Source of the DNA: Brachybacterium sp. UMB0905
GTDB taxonomy: Bacteria > Actinomycetota > Actinomycetes > Actinomycetales > Dermabacteraceae
Assembly: GCF_002871795.1 (NCBI RefSeq)
Contig: NZ_PNHL01000004.1
Location: 1-64,000, forward strand
Direction: 5' to 3'
DNA: 64,000 nucleotides
The position numbers were made by a program, and so were the translations under genes. This document shows, in pieces, positions 17,550 through 26,542 of this stretch; the stretch's first letter is position 1; the number at the start of each line of letters is the position of its first letter. The notes beneath the pieces are model-generated. The model had not been told where the DNA came from and did not search any database. It was given only the letters and a program-made list of their open reading frames with translations.

Positions 17550-18314
17550 TCACCCGTAGGTGTCGCGCGGTCCTCTCCAGGTCACGGTCCGGCGTCCCTT
17601 CTTCCAGGAGCGCTGTGCGGCGGCCGGGCCGGTGACCTTGAGCTCGGAGATCACGTGGGACCCGATGTGCTCCTCGATCGTGGTGATCAGCTGGGGCGTC
17701 AGCATCCGCAGCTGGGACGCCCAGGCCGAGGAGGAGGCGCTCACCACCAGGACCCCGGCCTCGAGGGAGACCGGTCTGCAGTGCGCGGCGAGGCGCTCGC
17801 CCACGATCTCGTCCCACTCCTCGAGCACTCTGCCGCTGTTCATCCCCTCGGTCCATCCCAGGCCGCCCAGCACCTTCCTCAGCACCGACTCGATGTCCTG
17901 GGGGTCGCGCGGATCGGGGCGGGACCCCGAATAGCCGGGTGCCCGCCCTGAGCGGTCCCGCAGATCTCGGGCCTGGGTCTTCGCAGAGATGGGGAAGAGG
18001 CCGCGGTCGCGCGCGGCGGCACGGGAGCGGTTGACGGTCCGCCGGGCGAGCTCGAAGGGATCGGCGGCGCTCGGCAGCTCCGGCGGGTCGTACAGCGGTT
18101 CGGCGTCGTCATCGCCGCGCTCGGCGCGAGCTGCGGACGCCGCTCCGGCCCTCGGCCGCCACGGTGCGCGGTCCCGGCCGCGCGTGGCCGCGGCAGCGGC
18201 ATGCCCGGGATCTTCCGCGCGCTGGTCGCCGTCGGCCGCGGCGGCGGACCAGGTCCCGAGGTCGTAGGGGTTGGCGAGTCGCGGGCGCTGGGCCGCCGGA
18301 CGAGGGGTGCTCAT
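17550..18314 (-). CDS. dciA: DUF721 protein, DciA-like helicase loader
   Basis: 254 residues. The first 130 residues are disordered and rich in Ala, Arg and Asp. The C-terminal DUF721 domain runs from DIESVLRKVLGGLGWTEGM through WDEIVGERLAAHCRPVSLE and VVSASSSAWASQLRMLTPQL. In bacteria without DnaC/DnaI, DciA interacts with DnaB and helps load the replicative helicase. Its ATG overlaps the recF stop by four bases, the standard actinobacterial order. Confidence 0.85.
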   Translation of the reverse strand: MSTPRPAAQRPRLANPYDLGTWSAAAADGDQRAEDPGHAAAAATRGRDRAPWRPRAGAASAARAERGDDDAEPLYDPPELPSAADPFELARRTVNRSRAAARDRGLFPISAKTQARDLRDRSGRAPGYSGSRPDPRDPQDIESVLRKVLGGLGWTEGMNSGRVLEEWDEIVGERLAAHCRPVSLEAGVLVVSASSSAWASQLRMLTPQLITTIEEHIGSHVISELKVTGPAAAQRSWKKGRRTVTWRGPRDTYG

Positions 18315-19567
18315 GAGAGCCCGCCGTCCCTCGGGACGGCTCGGCCCAGCTCCACGTCGACCACGTGGATCTCCCCGTGCAGGGAATCGGGGATGTCCGT
18401 GTCGTTCGCGGTGGTGATGAGGACCTGGGAGGCCCCGGTGATGATCCGTCCGAGCCGGTCCCGCCGATGGACGTCCAGCTCGCTGAACACGTCATCGAGG
18501 ATGAGGATGGGTTCGCCGTCGCCCAGGTCCCCTTCCTCCAGGCGCAACAGGTCGTAGCTGGCCAGGCGCAGGGCGAGGGCGAGTGACCAGGATTCGCCGT
18601 GGCTCGCATAGCCCTTGGCGGGGAAGTCGTGCAGGCGCACCTCGAGGTCATCGCGGTGCGGGCCCACGAGGTTCACGCCGCGGTCGATCTCCTCATCGTG
18701 CCGCTCACCCAGCATGCGCAGCAGCGCATCGTGGATCTCGCGCGTGGGGGGAAGGTCGCCGGGTCCGGCGCCGAGCTCGTCGAGGATCGCGGAGCGGTAG
18801 GCGGCGTCGGCCGGGGAGGTGACCTCTCCGCGCTGTCCGGGCGGAAGGTCCAGGGCTTCCTCTGCGCCCTCATCGGTCGCGACCCGCAGGTAGGAGTAGC
18901 CCAGGTGCGGGCGCAGGCGGTTCACCAGGTGCAGCCGGGCGCGAAGCAGCTCCGCGCCATGGCGGGCCAGCTGCTGATCCCACACCTCGAGGGTGCTCGC
19001 CGCCGCCTCGGCCGGATCGAGCCCGCCCGCGCTGCGGCCAGCGGCGCCGCGGCGCATGGAGCGCATCTGCTTCAGCAGGTTGCCGCGCTGCTTGAGCACG
19101 CGGTCGTAGTCGGCCTTCACGGCGGCGAAGCGGGGGGCGATGACGAACAGCAGCTCATCGAGGAATCGTCGGCGGCCCTCCGGATCAGCCTTGATGAGCC
19201 CCAGGTCCTCGGGGGCGAACAGCACGGCGCGCACTTCGCCCAGGAGGTCCCGCAGGCGTGGCACGTTCTGGCCCTGCAATCGGGCGCGGTTCGATCGTCC
19301 CGGGGTGATCTCGAGGTCCACCTGCAGGGGTCGGCCGGCCCGCTGGAAGCTCGCGCGGATGATCGCGCTCGCGCTACCGCGATGCACCAGGGCAGCGTCA
19401 TGCGGGACGCGGTGGCTGGAGAGGGTCGCGAGGTACCACAGGGCCTCGACGATGTTGGTCTTGCCCTGCCCATTGGGGCCCACCATCACGGTGATGCCGG
19501 GGCCGATGGGCAGGGTGAGGCTCGGGTATGAGCGGTAGTCGGTGAGCTCGAGGGCGGTCAGCTGCAC
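18311..19567 (-). CDS. recF: DNA replication and repair protein RecF
   Basis: 418 residues. SMC-like ATPase: Walker A GPNGQGKTN near residue 32, signature SHGESWSLALALRL, Walker B ILILDDVFSELD, and an insertion of arm helices between. RecF binds gapped DNA and helps load RecA with RecO and RecR. It lies 20 bases downstream of dnaN on the same strand, in the dnaA-dnaN-recF-dciA unit. Confidence 0.97.
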   Translation of the reverse strand: MQLTALELTDYRSYPSLTLPIGPGITVMVGPNGQGKTNIVEALWYLATLSSHRVPHDAALVHRGSASAIIRASFQRAGRPLQVDLEITPGRSNRARLQGQNVPRLRDLLGEVRAVLFAPEDLGLIKADPEGRRRFLDELLFVIAPRFAAVKADYDRVLKQRGNLLKQMRSMRRGAAGRSAGGLDPAEAAASTLEVWDQQLARHGAELLRARLHLVNRLRPHLGYSYLRVATDEGAEEALDLPPGQRGEVTSPADAAYRSAILDELGAGPGDLPPTREIHDALLRMLGERHDEEIDRGVNLVGPHRDDLEVRLHDFPAKGYASHGESWSLALALRLASYDLLRLEEGDLGDGEPILILDDVFSELDVHRRDRLGRIITGASQVLITTANDTDIPDSLHGEIHVVDVELGRAVPRDGGLS

Positions 19568-19587
19568 GGAGAGGTGACCTCCCGCGC

Positions 19588-20712
19588 TCAGATCCGCATC
19601 GGCATGATGAGGTACTTGTAGCTGGTCTGCGGCTCACCCTCGAGCGACTCCTGGCCGCTCATGACGGCGGGCTTGATGGAGTCGGTGAAGGTCAGGCGCG
19701 CGAACTCGGTGCCCAGCGCCCCGAGGCCGTCGAGCAGGAATCCGGAGTTGAAGCCGACGACGAGGTCCTCGCCCTCGAGGCTCGCCTCGAGCACCTCGGA
19801 GGCCTGCGCGTCATCACCGGCGCCGGCCTCGAGAGCCACCTGGCCCTCGGTGAAGGACAGGCGCACGGGGGTGTTGCGTTCGGCGACGAGGGAGACGCGC
19901 TTGACGGCGTCGATCAGCGGGCCGGTCGCCACCACGGCGGTGATCGCGGAGGTCTCGGGGAACAGGCGGCGCACGGGCGGGTAGTCGCCGTCGACCAGGG
20001 TAGAGGTGGTGCGGCGGCCGCCAGCCTCGAAGCCGATGAGGTTCGCCGCGGCGTCCTCCTCGAGGGCGATCTCGACGCTGCCGCCGGTGGCCAGCGACCG
20101 TGCGACCTCGTGCAGAGTGCGGCCGCGCACGAGGGCGGTCAGCTCGGTGCCGGGGGTGGCGGGGTTCCAGGTGATCTCGCGCAGCGCCAGGCGGTAGCGG
20201 TCGGTAGCCATGAGCGTCATGGTCTCGCCGCTGATCTCGACCTTCACGCCGGTCAGCAGCGGCAGGGTGTCGTCCTTCGATGCCGCGACGGTGACCTGGG
20301 AGATCGCCTCGGAGAACACGTCGGCGCCGACGATGCCTGCCACGGGCGGCATGGCCGGCAGCTGCGGGTACTCCTCGACCGGCAGGGTGGCCAGGGCGAA
20401 GCGGGCGCTGCCGCAACGGACCTGCAGCTTCGTGCCCTCCAGAGCCACGGAGACGTCCTTGTTCGGCAGCGCGCGGACGATGTCGGAGAGCATCCGGCCC
20501 TGGACCAGGACCTCGCCGGATTCCTCGACCTCGGCCTCGAGGTGGATCTGCGCGCTGACCTCGTAGTCGAAGGTGGACAGCTGCAGTTCGCCACTCGTAT
20601 CAGCGACGATCCGCACGCCCTGCAGGATCGGCATCGCGGGCCGAACGGGGAGGGTGCGGGTGGCCCAGGAGACGGCGTCACCCAGGACGCCGCGGTCGAG
20701 GTGGAACTTCAC
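19588..20712 (-). CDS. dnaN: DNA polymerase III sliding clamp
   Basis: 374 residues from the GTG at 20712, which is preceded by GAAGGAG at an eight-base distance and gives the normal VKFHLDRGVLGDAVSWATR N-terminus. A longer frame upstream has no supporting site. Three repeated clamp domains are visible, and the end YKYLIMPMRI is the conserved C-terminus of beta clamps. It tethers the replicative polymerase to DNA. Confidence 0.97.
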   Translation of the reverse strand: MKFHLDRGVLGDAVSWATRTLPVRPAMPILQGVRIVADTSGELQLSTFDYEVSAQIHLEAEVEESGEVLVQGRMLSDIVRALPNKDVSVALEGTKLQVRCGSARFALATLPVEEYPQLPAMPPVAGIVGADVFSEAISQVTVAASKDDTLPLLTGVKVEISGETMTLMATDRYRLALREITWNPATPGTELTALVRGRTLHEVARSLATGGSVEIALEEDAAANLIGFEAGGRRTTSTLVDGDYPPVRRLFPETSAITAVVATGPLIDAVKRVSLVAERNTPVRLSFTEGQVALEAGAGDDAQASEVLEASLEGEDLVVGFNSGFLLDGLGALGTEFARLTFTDSIKPAVMSGQESLEGEPQTSYKYLIMPMRI

Positions 20713-21145
20713 CGTTGCCACTCCTTCGCAGTGGTCGAATGCCAGAACGCGCCCCAGCGTATCCGGTTCTCGCACCTGCTCGCGACACACCGACTCACAT
20801 CCTTGACTTCCCTTGCCCCTCGCTGCGCCGCTGCACCTGCCGATCCGTCCACACCCTTTGCGTTGAACTACCTGAAGTCCTCTTCATCACGGCTGTGGAT
20901 TCCGTGGACAACCCGCATTCATGCTGGTCAGAGCACATGATCGGATCGTGGATGGAACGTTGAGAACGTCGCTTAGACCGTGGGCGAGCTGTGCATGAGC
21001 GGCGCTGTGCGCTCGATTCGTGTCACGCGGCCGTACACATCGGCTCCTGCGCGGATGCTCGCCGGTCCACACTGTCCACAGAGTTATCCACATCTGGGGA
21101 GAACTGTAGTCTGACCAGCCCTGTCATCCGTGACAGGGATGCGCG
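20713..21145. other. Probable oriC between dnaN and dnaA
   Basis: 433 gene-free bases. Two good DnaA boxes stand together, CTGTCCACA (21072-21080) and TTATCCACA (21084-21092), with weaker ones at 20894-20902 (TGTGGATTC) and 20903-20911 (CGTGGACAA). No clear AT-rich unwinding element is visible apart from a short mixed stretch near 20860-20890. Gene directions diverge around here (dnaA and dnaN leftward, rpmH onward rightward), which supports an origin. The number of boxes is low for an actinobacterial oriC. Confidence 0.65.
21119..21138 (-). terminator. Hairpin after dnaA
   Basis: A perfect 8-bp inverted repeat CCCTGTCA/TGACAGGG with a four-base TCCG loop starts eight bases past the dnaA stop codon. 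A long T run is absent, as is common in high-GC actinobacteria. Confidence 0.5.
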
Positions 21146-22693
21146 TCACTTCCGACCGGAGTTCGAGGACTTGATGCGTGCCGTCAGCTCGGTGACCTGG
21201 TTGAAGATCGCGCGCCGCTCCTTCATGAGCTCGCTGATCTTCTTGTTCGCGTGCATGACGGTGGTGTGGTCGCGGCCGCCGAACTCTTCGCCGATCTTGA
21301 TCAGCGGCATGTCCGTCAGTTCCCGGCACAGGTACATGCCGATCTGCCGAGCAGAGACCAGGCGGCGTGAACGCCCCGTGCCGATGATCTCCTCGACCGA
21401 GATCCCGAAGTATGTGGCGGTCTGCGCGATGATCGTCGAGGCCGTGATCTGGGTGCCGTCGTCGTGGGAGAGCAGGTCCTTCAGCACGCTCTCGGCGAGG
21501 GTGACGTCCATCGGCTGACGGGACAGGGAGTGCAGGGCCTGCACGCGGATCAGCGCGCCTTCGAGTTCGCGGATGTTCGTGGCGATATGGCTGGCGATGT
21601 ACTCCAGCACGTCATGGGGGACCTCCCCGGCGTCCTCCTGCGCGACCTTCTTGCGCAGGATCGCGATGCGGGTCTCGAGGTCCGGGGGCTGCACGTCGGT
21701 CATGAGCCCCATCTCGAAGCGGGAGCGCATACGGTCCTCGAAGCCGCCGAGCTCCTTGGGCGGCAGATCCGAGGTGATGACGATCTGCTTGTCCGAGTTG
21801 TACAGCGTGTTGAAGGTGTGGAAGAACGCCTCCATCGTCTCTGGGGCGCGCTGCAGGAACTGGATGTCGTCGATGAGGAGGATGTCGATATCGCGGTAGC
21901 GGCGCTGGAACTCCTGGGCCTTGCCGAACTGGCCGGACTGCACGGAGTTGATGAACTCGTTGGTGAACTCCTCGGAGTTGACGTACCGCACCACGATGTC
22001 CGGGTACAGCGACTTGGCGTAGTGGCCTACGGCGTGCAGCAGGTGGGTCTTGCCCAGTCCCGAGCCGCCGTAGATGAACAGCGGGTTGTACGCCTTCGCG
22101 GGGGTCTCGGCGACGGCGGAAGCCGCGGCCTGTGCGAAGCGGTTCGAGGAGCCGATGACGAAGGTGTCGAAGGTGTACTTGAAGTTCAGGCGCGAATCCT
22201 CACCCACCGGCGCGGGGGCGGGGGATGGCACCGGGGCAGAGGCCGCGGAGAAGGAGCGTGGCGGCAGCACCGGGGCGGTGGAGGGGACTGACGGGGCCGG
22301 TGCACCGGATTCGGCCGCTCTGTGGATATCCCGTTCCACTTTGTCCACAGGGTTGTCCACATCCTGTGCACGTGGCGCAGGTGGGGCCGCGGATACAGTC
22401 GGCGGGGCAGCATCTTCCTCATCATCGAACAGCAGCGATTCATCGACCGTCACCGCGAAGCGCATATCCTGGCCGGTCGCCTCGGACAGCGCCCCCTTCA
22501 GGGCGCCCGCATAGCGGTTCTCCAGCAGCTCCTTCAACGAGGTGGAAGGCACTGCGACCAGCGCGGTATCCGCCACCACGGCCATCAGCTCGGAGAGGGT
22601 CAGCAGGGCGTTCACGCGCTGGGAGACAGACTCGTCCTGGCGCAGGATCTGCAGGGCGCTGTCCCAGATCTCGGCGGCGCTCGGCTCGGCCAT
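21146..22693 (-). CDS. dnaA: Chromosomal replication initiator DnaA
   Basis: 515 residues from the ATG at 22693 (AGGGAG lies eight bases upstream). Domain I spans about residues 1-85 ([16 protein letters not shown]). Domain II, about 86-165, is a low-complexity Ala/Pro linker. The AAA+ domain III has Walker [14 protein letters not shown] near residue 210 and Walker [14 protein letters not shown]. Domain IV ends with the DnaA signature [16 protein letters not shown]. It opens oriC and recruits the helicase. The DNA for domain II also contains three DnaA boxes, annotated separately. Confidence 0.98.
   Translation of the reverse strand: MAEPSAAEIWDSALQILRQDESVSQRVNALLTLSELMAVVADTALVAVPSTSLKELLENRYAGALKGALSEATGQDMRFAVTVDESLLFDDEEDAAPPTVSAAPPAPRAQDVDNPVDKVERDIHRAAESGAPAPSVPSTAPVLPPRSFSAASAPVPSPAPAPVGEDSRLNFKYTFDTFVIGSSNRFAQAAASAVAETPAKAYNPLFIYGGSGLGKTHLLHAVGHYAKSLYPDIVVRYVNSEEFTNEFINSVQSGQFGKAQEFQRRYRDIDILLIDDIQFLQRAPETMEAFFHTFNTLYNSDKQIVITSDLPPKELGGFEDRMRSRFEMGLMTDVQPPDLETRIAILRKKVAQEDAGEVPHDVLEYIASHIATNIRELEGALIRVQALHSLSRQPMDVTLAESVLKDLLSHDDGTQITASTIIAQTATYFGISVEEIIGTGRSRRLVSARQIGMYLCRELTDMPLIKIGEEFGGRDHTTVMHANKKISELMKERRAIFNQVTELTARIKSSNSGRK
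22321..22361. promoter_or_regulatory. Cluster of three DnaA boxes inside the dnaA gene
   Basis: TGTGGATAT (22321-22329), TTGTCCACA (22341-22349) and TTGTCCACA (22353-22361). The last two match the actinobacterial DnaA box exactly. They fall in the codons for residues about 111-125, in the variable domain II linker, where sequence is free to drift. The match is seen directly; any binding or regulatory role is inferred. Confidence 0.6.
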
Positions 22694-23058
22694 GAGGTCA
22701 CTCCCTACGGGTCTGAGGTGGTCGGGATAGTTTTCCACAATCTTCCACAGAACAGCCAGTGATGTGGACCGCGGCTGTGGATGACCGGTCACACCAGCGC
22801 ACCGCACCCCGGGGGCACGATGAGAAACTGGCCACAACCGGCCGTTGAGCGCGCGGATCCGTTGACCCCTTGCGACCACCCCACCTAGACTCGGGCGGTC
22901 AGCGCTGCGGGTCATGTCCCTGATTCCCGTTCCCTCATTCCCGTTCCGGGGAACCTCGGCAGCCGCCCCGCCTCGGCGGGTGCGCCCGGACGTCCCGTTC
23001 GTGCAGCAGACCACAGACCACCGCGAGGGCACACCCGTGCCCACGACCGAGGAGAACC
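22694..23058. promoter_or_regulatory. Divergent dnaA-rpmH promoter region
   Basis: 365 gene-free bases between divergent dnaA and rpmH. For rpmH a clear sigma70-type promoter is visible: TTGACC (22862-22867), an 18-base spacer and TAGACT (22886-22891). For dnaA I see no certain promoter, but weak DnaA-box-like sequences (TTTCCACAA at 22731-22739, CTTCCACAG at 22742-22750, CTGTGGATG near 22775-22783) lie just upstream of the start and could allow self-regulation. Confidence 0.65.
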
Positions 23059-23196
23059 ATGAGCAAGCGCACGTTCCAGCCGAACAACCGCCGCCGCGCC
23101 AAGAAGCACGGCTTCCGCGCCCGCATGCGCACCCGCGCCGGCCGCGCCATCCTGAACGCCCGCCGCGCCAAGGGCCGCTCCGAGCTCTCCGCCTGA
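23059..23196 (+). CDS. rpmH: 50S ribosomal protein L34
   Basis: 45 residues, [19 protein letters not shown] through [13 protein letters not shown]. This is the full, highly basic L34 protein. The start ATG has GAGGAGAACC immediately upstream. It heads the rightward run rpmH-rnpA-yidD-yidC-jag-rsmG-parA-parB. Confidence 0.98.
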   Translation: MSKRTFQPNNRRRAKKHGFRARMRTRAGRAILNARRAKGRSELSA

Positions 23197-23228
23197 GTCG
23201 GCCTGAGCCGCCGGGTCGTGGTGCGTCC

Positions 23229-23735
23229 ATGAGCTGGTCCGCCCACCGGCTGCGCAGCAGCGAGCAGTTCCGCGCCGTCACCCGCGGTGGCGTGCGCAGC
23301 GCCCGATCCCACGTGGTTGTGCACCTCGGCCCCCTTCCAGAGGGGGACGGGCAGGCACCCCGCGTGGGATTCGTCGTGTCCAAGAAGATCGGCAACGCCG
23401 TGATCTGCAACCGCGTCACCCGTCGGCTGCGTGAGATCATCCGGCCACTGCTGGACGAGCTGCCCGCCGGCACCGGCGTGGTGGCCCGGGCCCTGCCCGG
23501 CATCGACCAGCAGCCTTTCGATCAGCTGCGTGAGGACGTCCAGGGAGCCCTCGCCTCCGCGGAGCGCAAGCTGCAGCGCCGCACCGTCGGCCGTCGCTCC
23601 CCCCGAGCGGGCACTGCGTCCAGAACGGGCACTGCCGCGGAGGCACCCCGCCCCGCCGCGGGGTCCGAGGCCACCGCTGGGACGGGGTCGGGGGCCACCC
23701 CCGGGACCACCCCGGCGCGGAAGGGGAGCCGATGA
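23229..23735 (+). CDS. rnpA: Ribonuclease P protein component
   Basis: 168 residues from ATG at 23229, giving [20 protein letters not shown]. The conserved RNR-like region reads [19 protein letters not shown]. RnpA binds RNase P RNA and helps cleave the 5' leader of tRNA precursors. The product is longer than usual (about 120 aa) because of a C-terminal tail of about 45 residues rich in Arg, Ala, Gly and Thr that looks disordered. The gene ends overlapping the yidD start. Confidence 0.95.
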   Translation: MSWSAHRLRSSEQFRAVTRGGVRSARSHVVVHLGPLPEGDGQAPRVGFVVSKKIGNAVICNRVTRRLREIIRPLLDELPAGTGVVARALPGIDQQPFDQLREDVQGALASAERKLQRRTVGRRSPRAGTASRTGTAAEAPRPAAGSEATAGTGSGATPGTTPARKGSR

Positions 23736-24019
23736 GCCTGCTGCGCACCCTGCTGCGCCTGCCGCGGCGGATCCTCATGCTGCCCGTGCGGGCCTACCAG
23801 GTGGGGATCAGCCCCTACACGCCGCCCGCCTGCCGCTATGACCCGGTGTGCTCCCAGTACGGGATGGATGCCCTGCGGATCCACGGCGCGCTCAAGGGCA
23901 CGCTCCTGACCAGCTGGAGGATCCTGCGCTGCAACCCCTTCACCCGCGGCGGACTGGATCCCGTGCCCGCCCCGGGAATGTGGAGCAATCCACGCCGACT
24001 GCGTCATCCGGCGCACTAG
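23732..24019 (+). CDS. yidD: Membrane protein insertion efficiency factor YidD
   Basis: 95 residues. The family signature is complete: YQVGISPYTPPACRYDPVCS, then QYGMDALRIHGALKG and RILRCNPFTRGGLDPVP, with the conserved cysteines. A short amphipathic N-terminus attaches it to the inner face of the membrane. YidD assists YidC-dependent insertion. Its ATG overlaps the rnpA stop by four bases. Confidence 0.95.
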   Translation: MSLLRTLLRLPRRILMLPVRAYQVGISPYTPPACRYDPVCSQYGMDALRIHGALKGTLLTSWRILRCNPFTRGGLDPVPAPGMWSNPRRLRHPAH

Positions 24020-24103
24020 CCCTACCCTTGTCCGAGACCCCGATGCTGAGCCGACACCTCGCATGAACGTCATGCGCATCCGTGCGGCAGGAAGACCAGG
24101 CCG

Positions 24104-25213
24104 ATGAACCCCCTGTATCCGATCGAGTGGGCCGTGGCATGGCTCATGGTGAAGTTCCATGCGCTGCTGTCCGTGTTCATGGACCCCAATGCCGGCATCA
24201 CCTGGGTGCTGTCCATCGTGGGCCTTACCGCCGTGGTGCGCACCCTGATCATCCCGCTGTTCGTGCGGCAGATCCGCGCCTCCCGGGCCATGCAGATGGT
24301 CTCCCCGGAGCTGCAGGCCGTGCAGAAGAAGTACAAGGGCAAGACGGACCAGGATTCCCGGCAGAAGATGGCCGAGGAGACCATGGCCATCTACAAGGAG
24401 GCCGGTGCTTCGCCGTTCTCCTCCTGCCTACCCGTGCTGCTGCAGATGCCGATCTTCTTCGGCCTGTTCCGGGTGCTGTACACCAAGCTCCCGCAGGCCG
24501 CGGGCGGTGACCCCTTCGGACCGCTCACCGTGGAGCTGGCCCGCAGCGCCAACGCCTCCACGTTCTTCGGGAACGTCACCATCGCCGACAGTTTCCTGAG
24601 CCCCGGGGACGGCGGGATCTCCACCCGCATCGTCGCCGGCATCATCATCGCCCTGATGTGCGCGGTCACCTTCATCACCCAGAAGGAGCTGACCATGCGG
24701 AACATGCCGCAGGCAGCCCTCGAGGGACCGATGGCTGGCACCCAGAAGATGATGCTGTACATGCTCCCGTTCATCTACGTGATCACGGGACCGGGCATGC
24801 CGATCGGTGTGCTCGTCTACTGGCTCACCACCAACGTGTGGACCTTCGTGCAGCAGTGGATCGTCATCCGGGCCACCCCCACCCCGGGCTCGGACGCCGA
24901 GAAGGCCCGCCACGAGCGGATCAACGCCAAGCGCGCCAAGAAGGGTCTGGAGCCGCTGGACTTCACCCCGCCCAAGAAGGTCGTGACCGAGCCGGTGGAG
25001 GACAAGCCCATCCGCATCCAGCCCCCGGCCAAGAACAAGGGCGGCAAGAAGCTCACCGACCAGGAGAAGCTCGAGCGCGCCCGCGCCGCCCGCGCCAAGG
25101 CGGTCGAAGAGCGCCGGGCAGCCCGCGAGGCCGCTGGCGAAGCCGATCCGCGTCCGCAGCGCGGCAGCAACGCCCTGAACAAGAGTGCACGGAAGAAGAA
25201 GCGCAAGAAGTGA
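24104..25213 (+). CDS. yidC: Membrane protein insertase YidC
   Basis: 369 residues. Gram-positive type without the large periplasmic domain. Helices occur at roughly residues 28-50 (ITWVLSIVGLTAVVRTLIIP), 100-120, 180-205, 225-245 and 250-270. The hydrophilic groove arginine is in TAVVRTLIIPLFVRQIRAS. The last 90 residues are a lysine-rich cytoplasmic tail (KKLTDQEKLERARAAR, ending ARKKKRKK) of the kind that binds ribosomes. Confidence 0.96.
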   Translation: MNPLYPIEWAVAWLMVKFHALLSVFMDPNAGITWVLSIVGLTAVVRTLIIPLFVRQIRASRAMQMVSPELQAVQKKYKGKTDQDSRQKMAEETMAIYKEAGASPFSSCLPVLLQMPIFFGLFRVLYTKLPQAAGGDPFGPLTVELARSANASTFFGNVTIADSFLSPGDGGISTRIVAGIIIALMCAVTFITQKELTMRNMPQAALEGPMAGTQKMMLYMLPFIYVITGPGMPIGVLVYWLTTNVWTFVQQWIVIRATPTPGSDAEKARHERINAKRAKKGLEPLDFTPPKKVVTEPVEDKPIRIQPPAKNKGGKKLTDQEKLERARAARAKAVEERRAAREAAGEADPRPQRGSNALNKSARKKKRKK

Positions 25214-25277
25214 CCCCCGTGCCCGCCGGGAGCACAGTCGCCCCGGGGGCACACCCCGCACCCCGTAAGGACCTGCC

Positions 25278-25871
25278 ATGAACGACACCACCATCGACAA
25301 TCCCGAGGTCGACGAGCGCGACCAGGAGCAGCCCGCCGAGCTCACTGACTCCGCAGCCTCTGCAGCGTCTGCTGAGCCAGCGGCGCCCGTTGAGTCCGCG
25401 CAGGAGCGCATGCGGCGTCTCGAGGAGGAGGGCGACATCGCCGCCGACTACCTCGAGGAGCTGCTGGACATCGCGGACCTCGACGGCGACATCGATATCG
25501 ACGTGGACGGCGACCGCGCCTCCGTGGAGATCGCCAGCGCGGACCAGCTGGCCCGCCTGAACCGCCCCAAGGGCGAGCTGCTGGACGCCCTGCAGGAGCT
25601 GACGCGCCTGGCGGTCCAGACCCGCACCGGCAACCGCTCCCGCCTCATGCTGGACATCGGCGGATTCCGCGCCGAGCACAAGAAGTCGCTCGAGTCCCTC
25701 GCGGATGACGCGATCGCGGAGGCGAAGGAGACCGGGCAGCCGGTGCCGCTGAAGCCCATGAACCCCTTCGAGCGCAAGGTGGTCCACGACGTCGCCAAGC
25801 GCGAGGGGCTGCGCTCGGAGTCCGACGGCGACGGCAAGGGCCGTCACGTGGTCATCTACCCCTCCGCCTGA
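25278..25871 (+). CDS. jag: Jag/KhpB RNA-binding protein
   Basis: 197 residues. An acidic, disordered N-terminus is followed by a KH domain (DIDIDVDGDRASVEIAS, LLDALQELTRLAVQTRTG) and a C-terminal R3H domain (PLKPMNPFERKVVHDVAKRE). The Jag-N domain of Firmicutes is absent, as is normal in actinobacteria. It binds RNA and, in other bacteria, works with KhpA in cell-division and envelope control. It lies between yidC and rsmG. Confidence 0.93.
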   Translation: MNDTTIDNPEVDERDQEQPAELTDSAASAASAEPAAPVESAQERMRRLEEEGDIAADYLEELLDIADLDGDIDIDVDGDRASVEIASADQLARLNRPKGELLDALQELTRLAVQTRTGNRSRLMLDIGGFRAEHKKSLESLADDAIAEAKETGQPVPLKPMNPFERKVVHDVAKREGLRSESDGDGKGRHVVIYPSA

Positions 25872-25873
25872 TC

Positions 25874-26542
25874 GTGCAGATCGAGCTCCCCGAGAACCTG
25901 CAGCAGGTTGCCGCGCGTCTGCTCGGCGACCGCCTGCCGCTGGCCGAGCGTTTCGTCCGCCTGCTCGCGCAGCAGGGGGTCGAGCGCGGACTGATCGGCC
26001 CGCGGGAGGTGGACCGGCTGTGGGAGCGCCACCTGGTCAACTGCGCGCTGCTGGCTGATGCGATCGGCCCTGAGGTGCGCACGCTGGCGGACGTCGGCTC
26101 CGGGGCGGGCCTACCCGGCGTGGTCATCGCGATCGCGAGGCCGGAGCTTGAGATCACTCTGATCGAGACGATGCAGCGGCGCACCACCTGGCTCGATGAG
26201 GTCAATGGCGAGCTGGGCCTGGGCCTGGAGGTGGTGCGCGCCCGCGCCGAGGAGCTGCACGGGATAAGGCAGTTCGATGCGGTGACCGCACGGGCCGTGG
26301 CGGCGCTGGACAAGCTGGCGCGCTGGACCCTGCCACTGGTGGCCCCCGGCGGCGAGCTGCTGGCCATGAAGGGCTCCTCAGCGGCGCAGGAGATCGAGAA
26401 GGCGCACAAGGTTCTCACGAAGCTCGGCGGTGAGGATCCGCGCATCACGACCCACGGGGACGGCGAGGTGGAGGTTCCCACTACAGTGGTCCACGTGCGT
26501 CGCCGTGCCGAGGCGACCCGGAAGGGAGATGGACGTGGCTGA
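25874..26542 (+). CDS. rsmG: 16S rRNA (guanine527-N7)-methyltransferase
   Basis: 222 residues from a GTG two bases after the jag stop. Class I methyltransferase: the SAM-binding motif is LADVGSGAGLPGVVIAIARP near residue 75, followed by ITLIETMQRRTTWLDEV. RsmG methylates G527 of 16S rRNA; loss gives low-level streptomycin resistance. The 3' end overlaps the parA start region. Confidence 0.95.
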   Translation: MQIELPENLQQVAARLLGDRLPLAERFVRLLAQQGVERGLIGPREVDRLWERHLVNCALLADAIGPEVRTLADVGSGAGLPGVVIAIARPELEITLIETMQRRTTWLDEVNGELGLGLEVVRARAEELHGIRQFDAVTARAVAALDKLARWTLPLVAPGGELLAMKGSSAAQEIEKAHKVLTKLGGEDPRITTHGDGEVEVPTTVVHVRRRAEATRKGDGRG

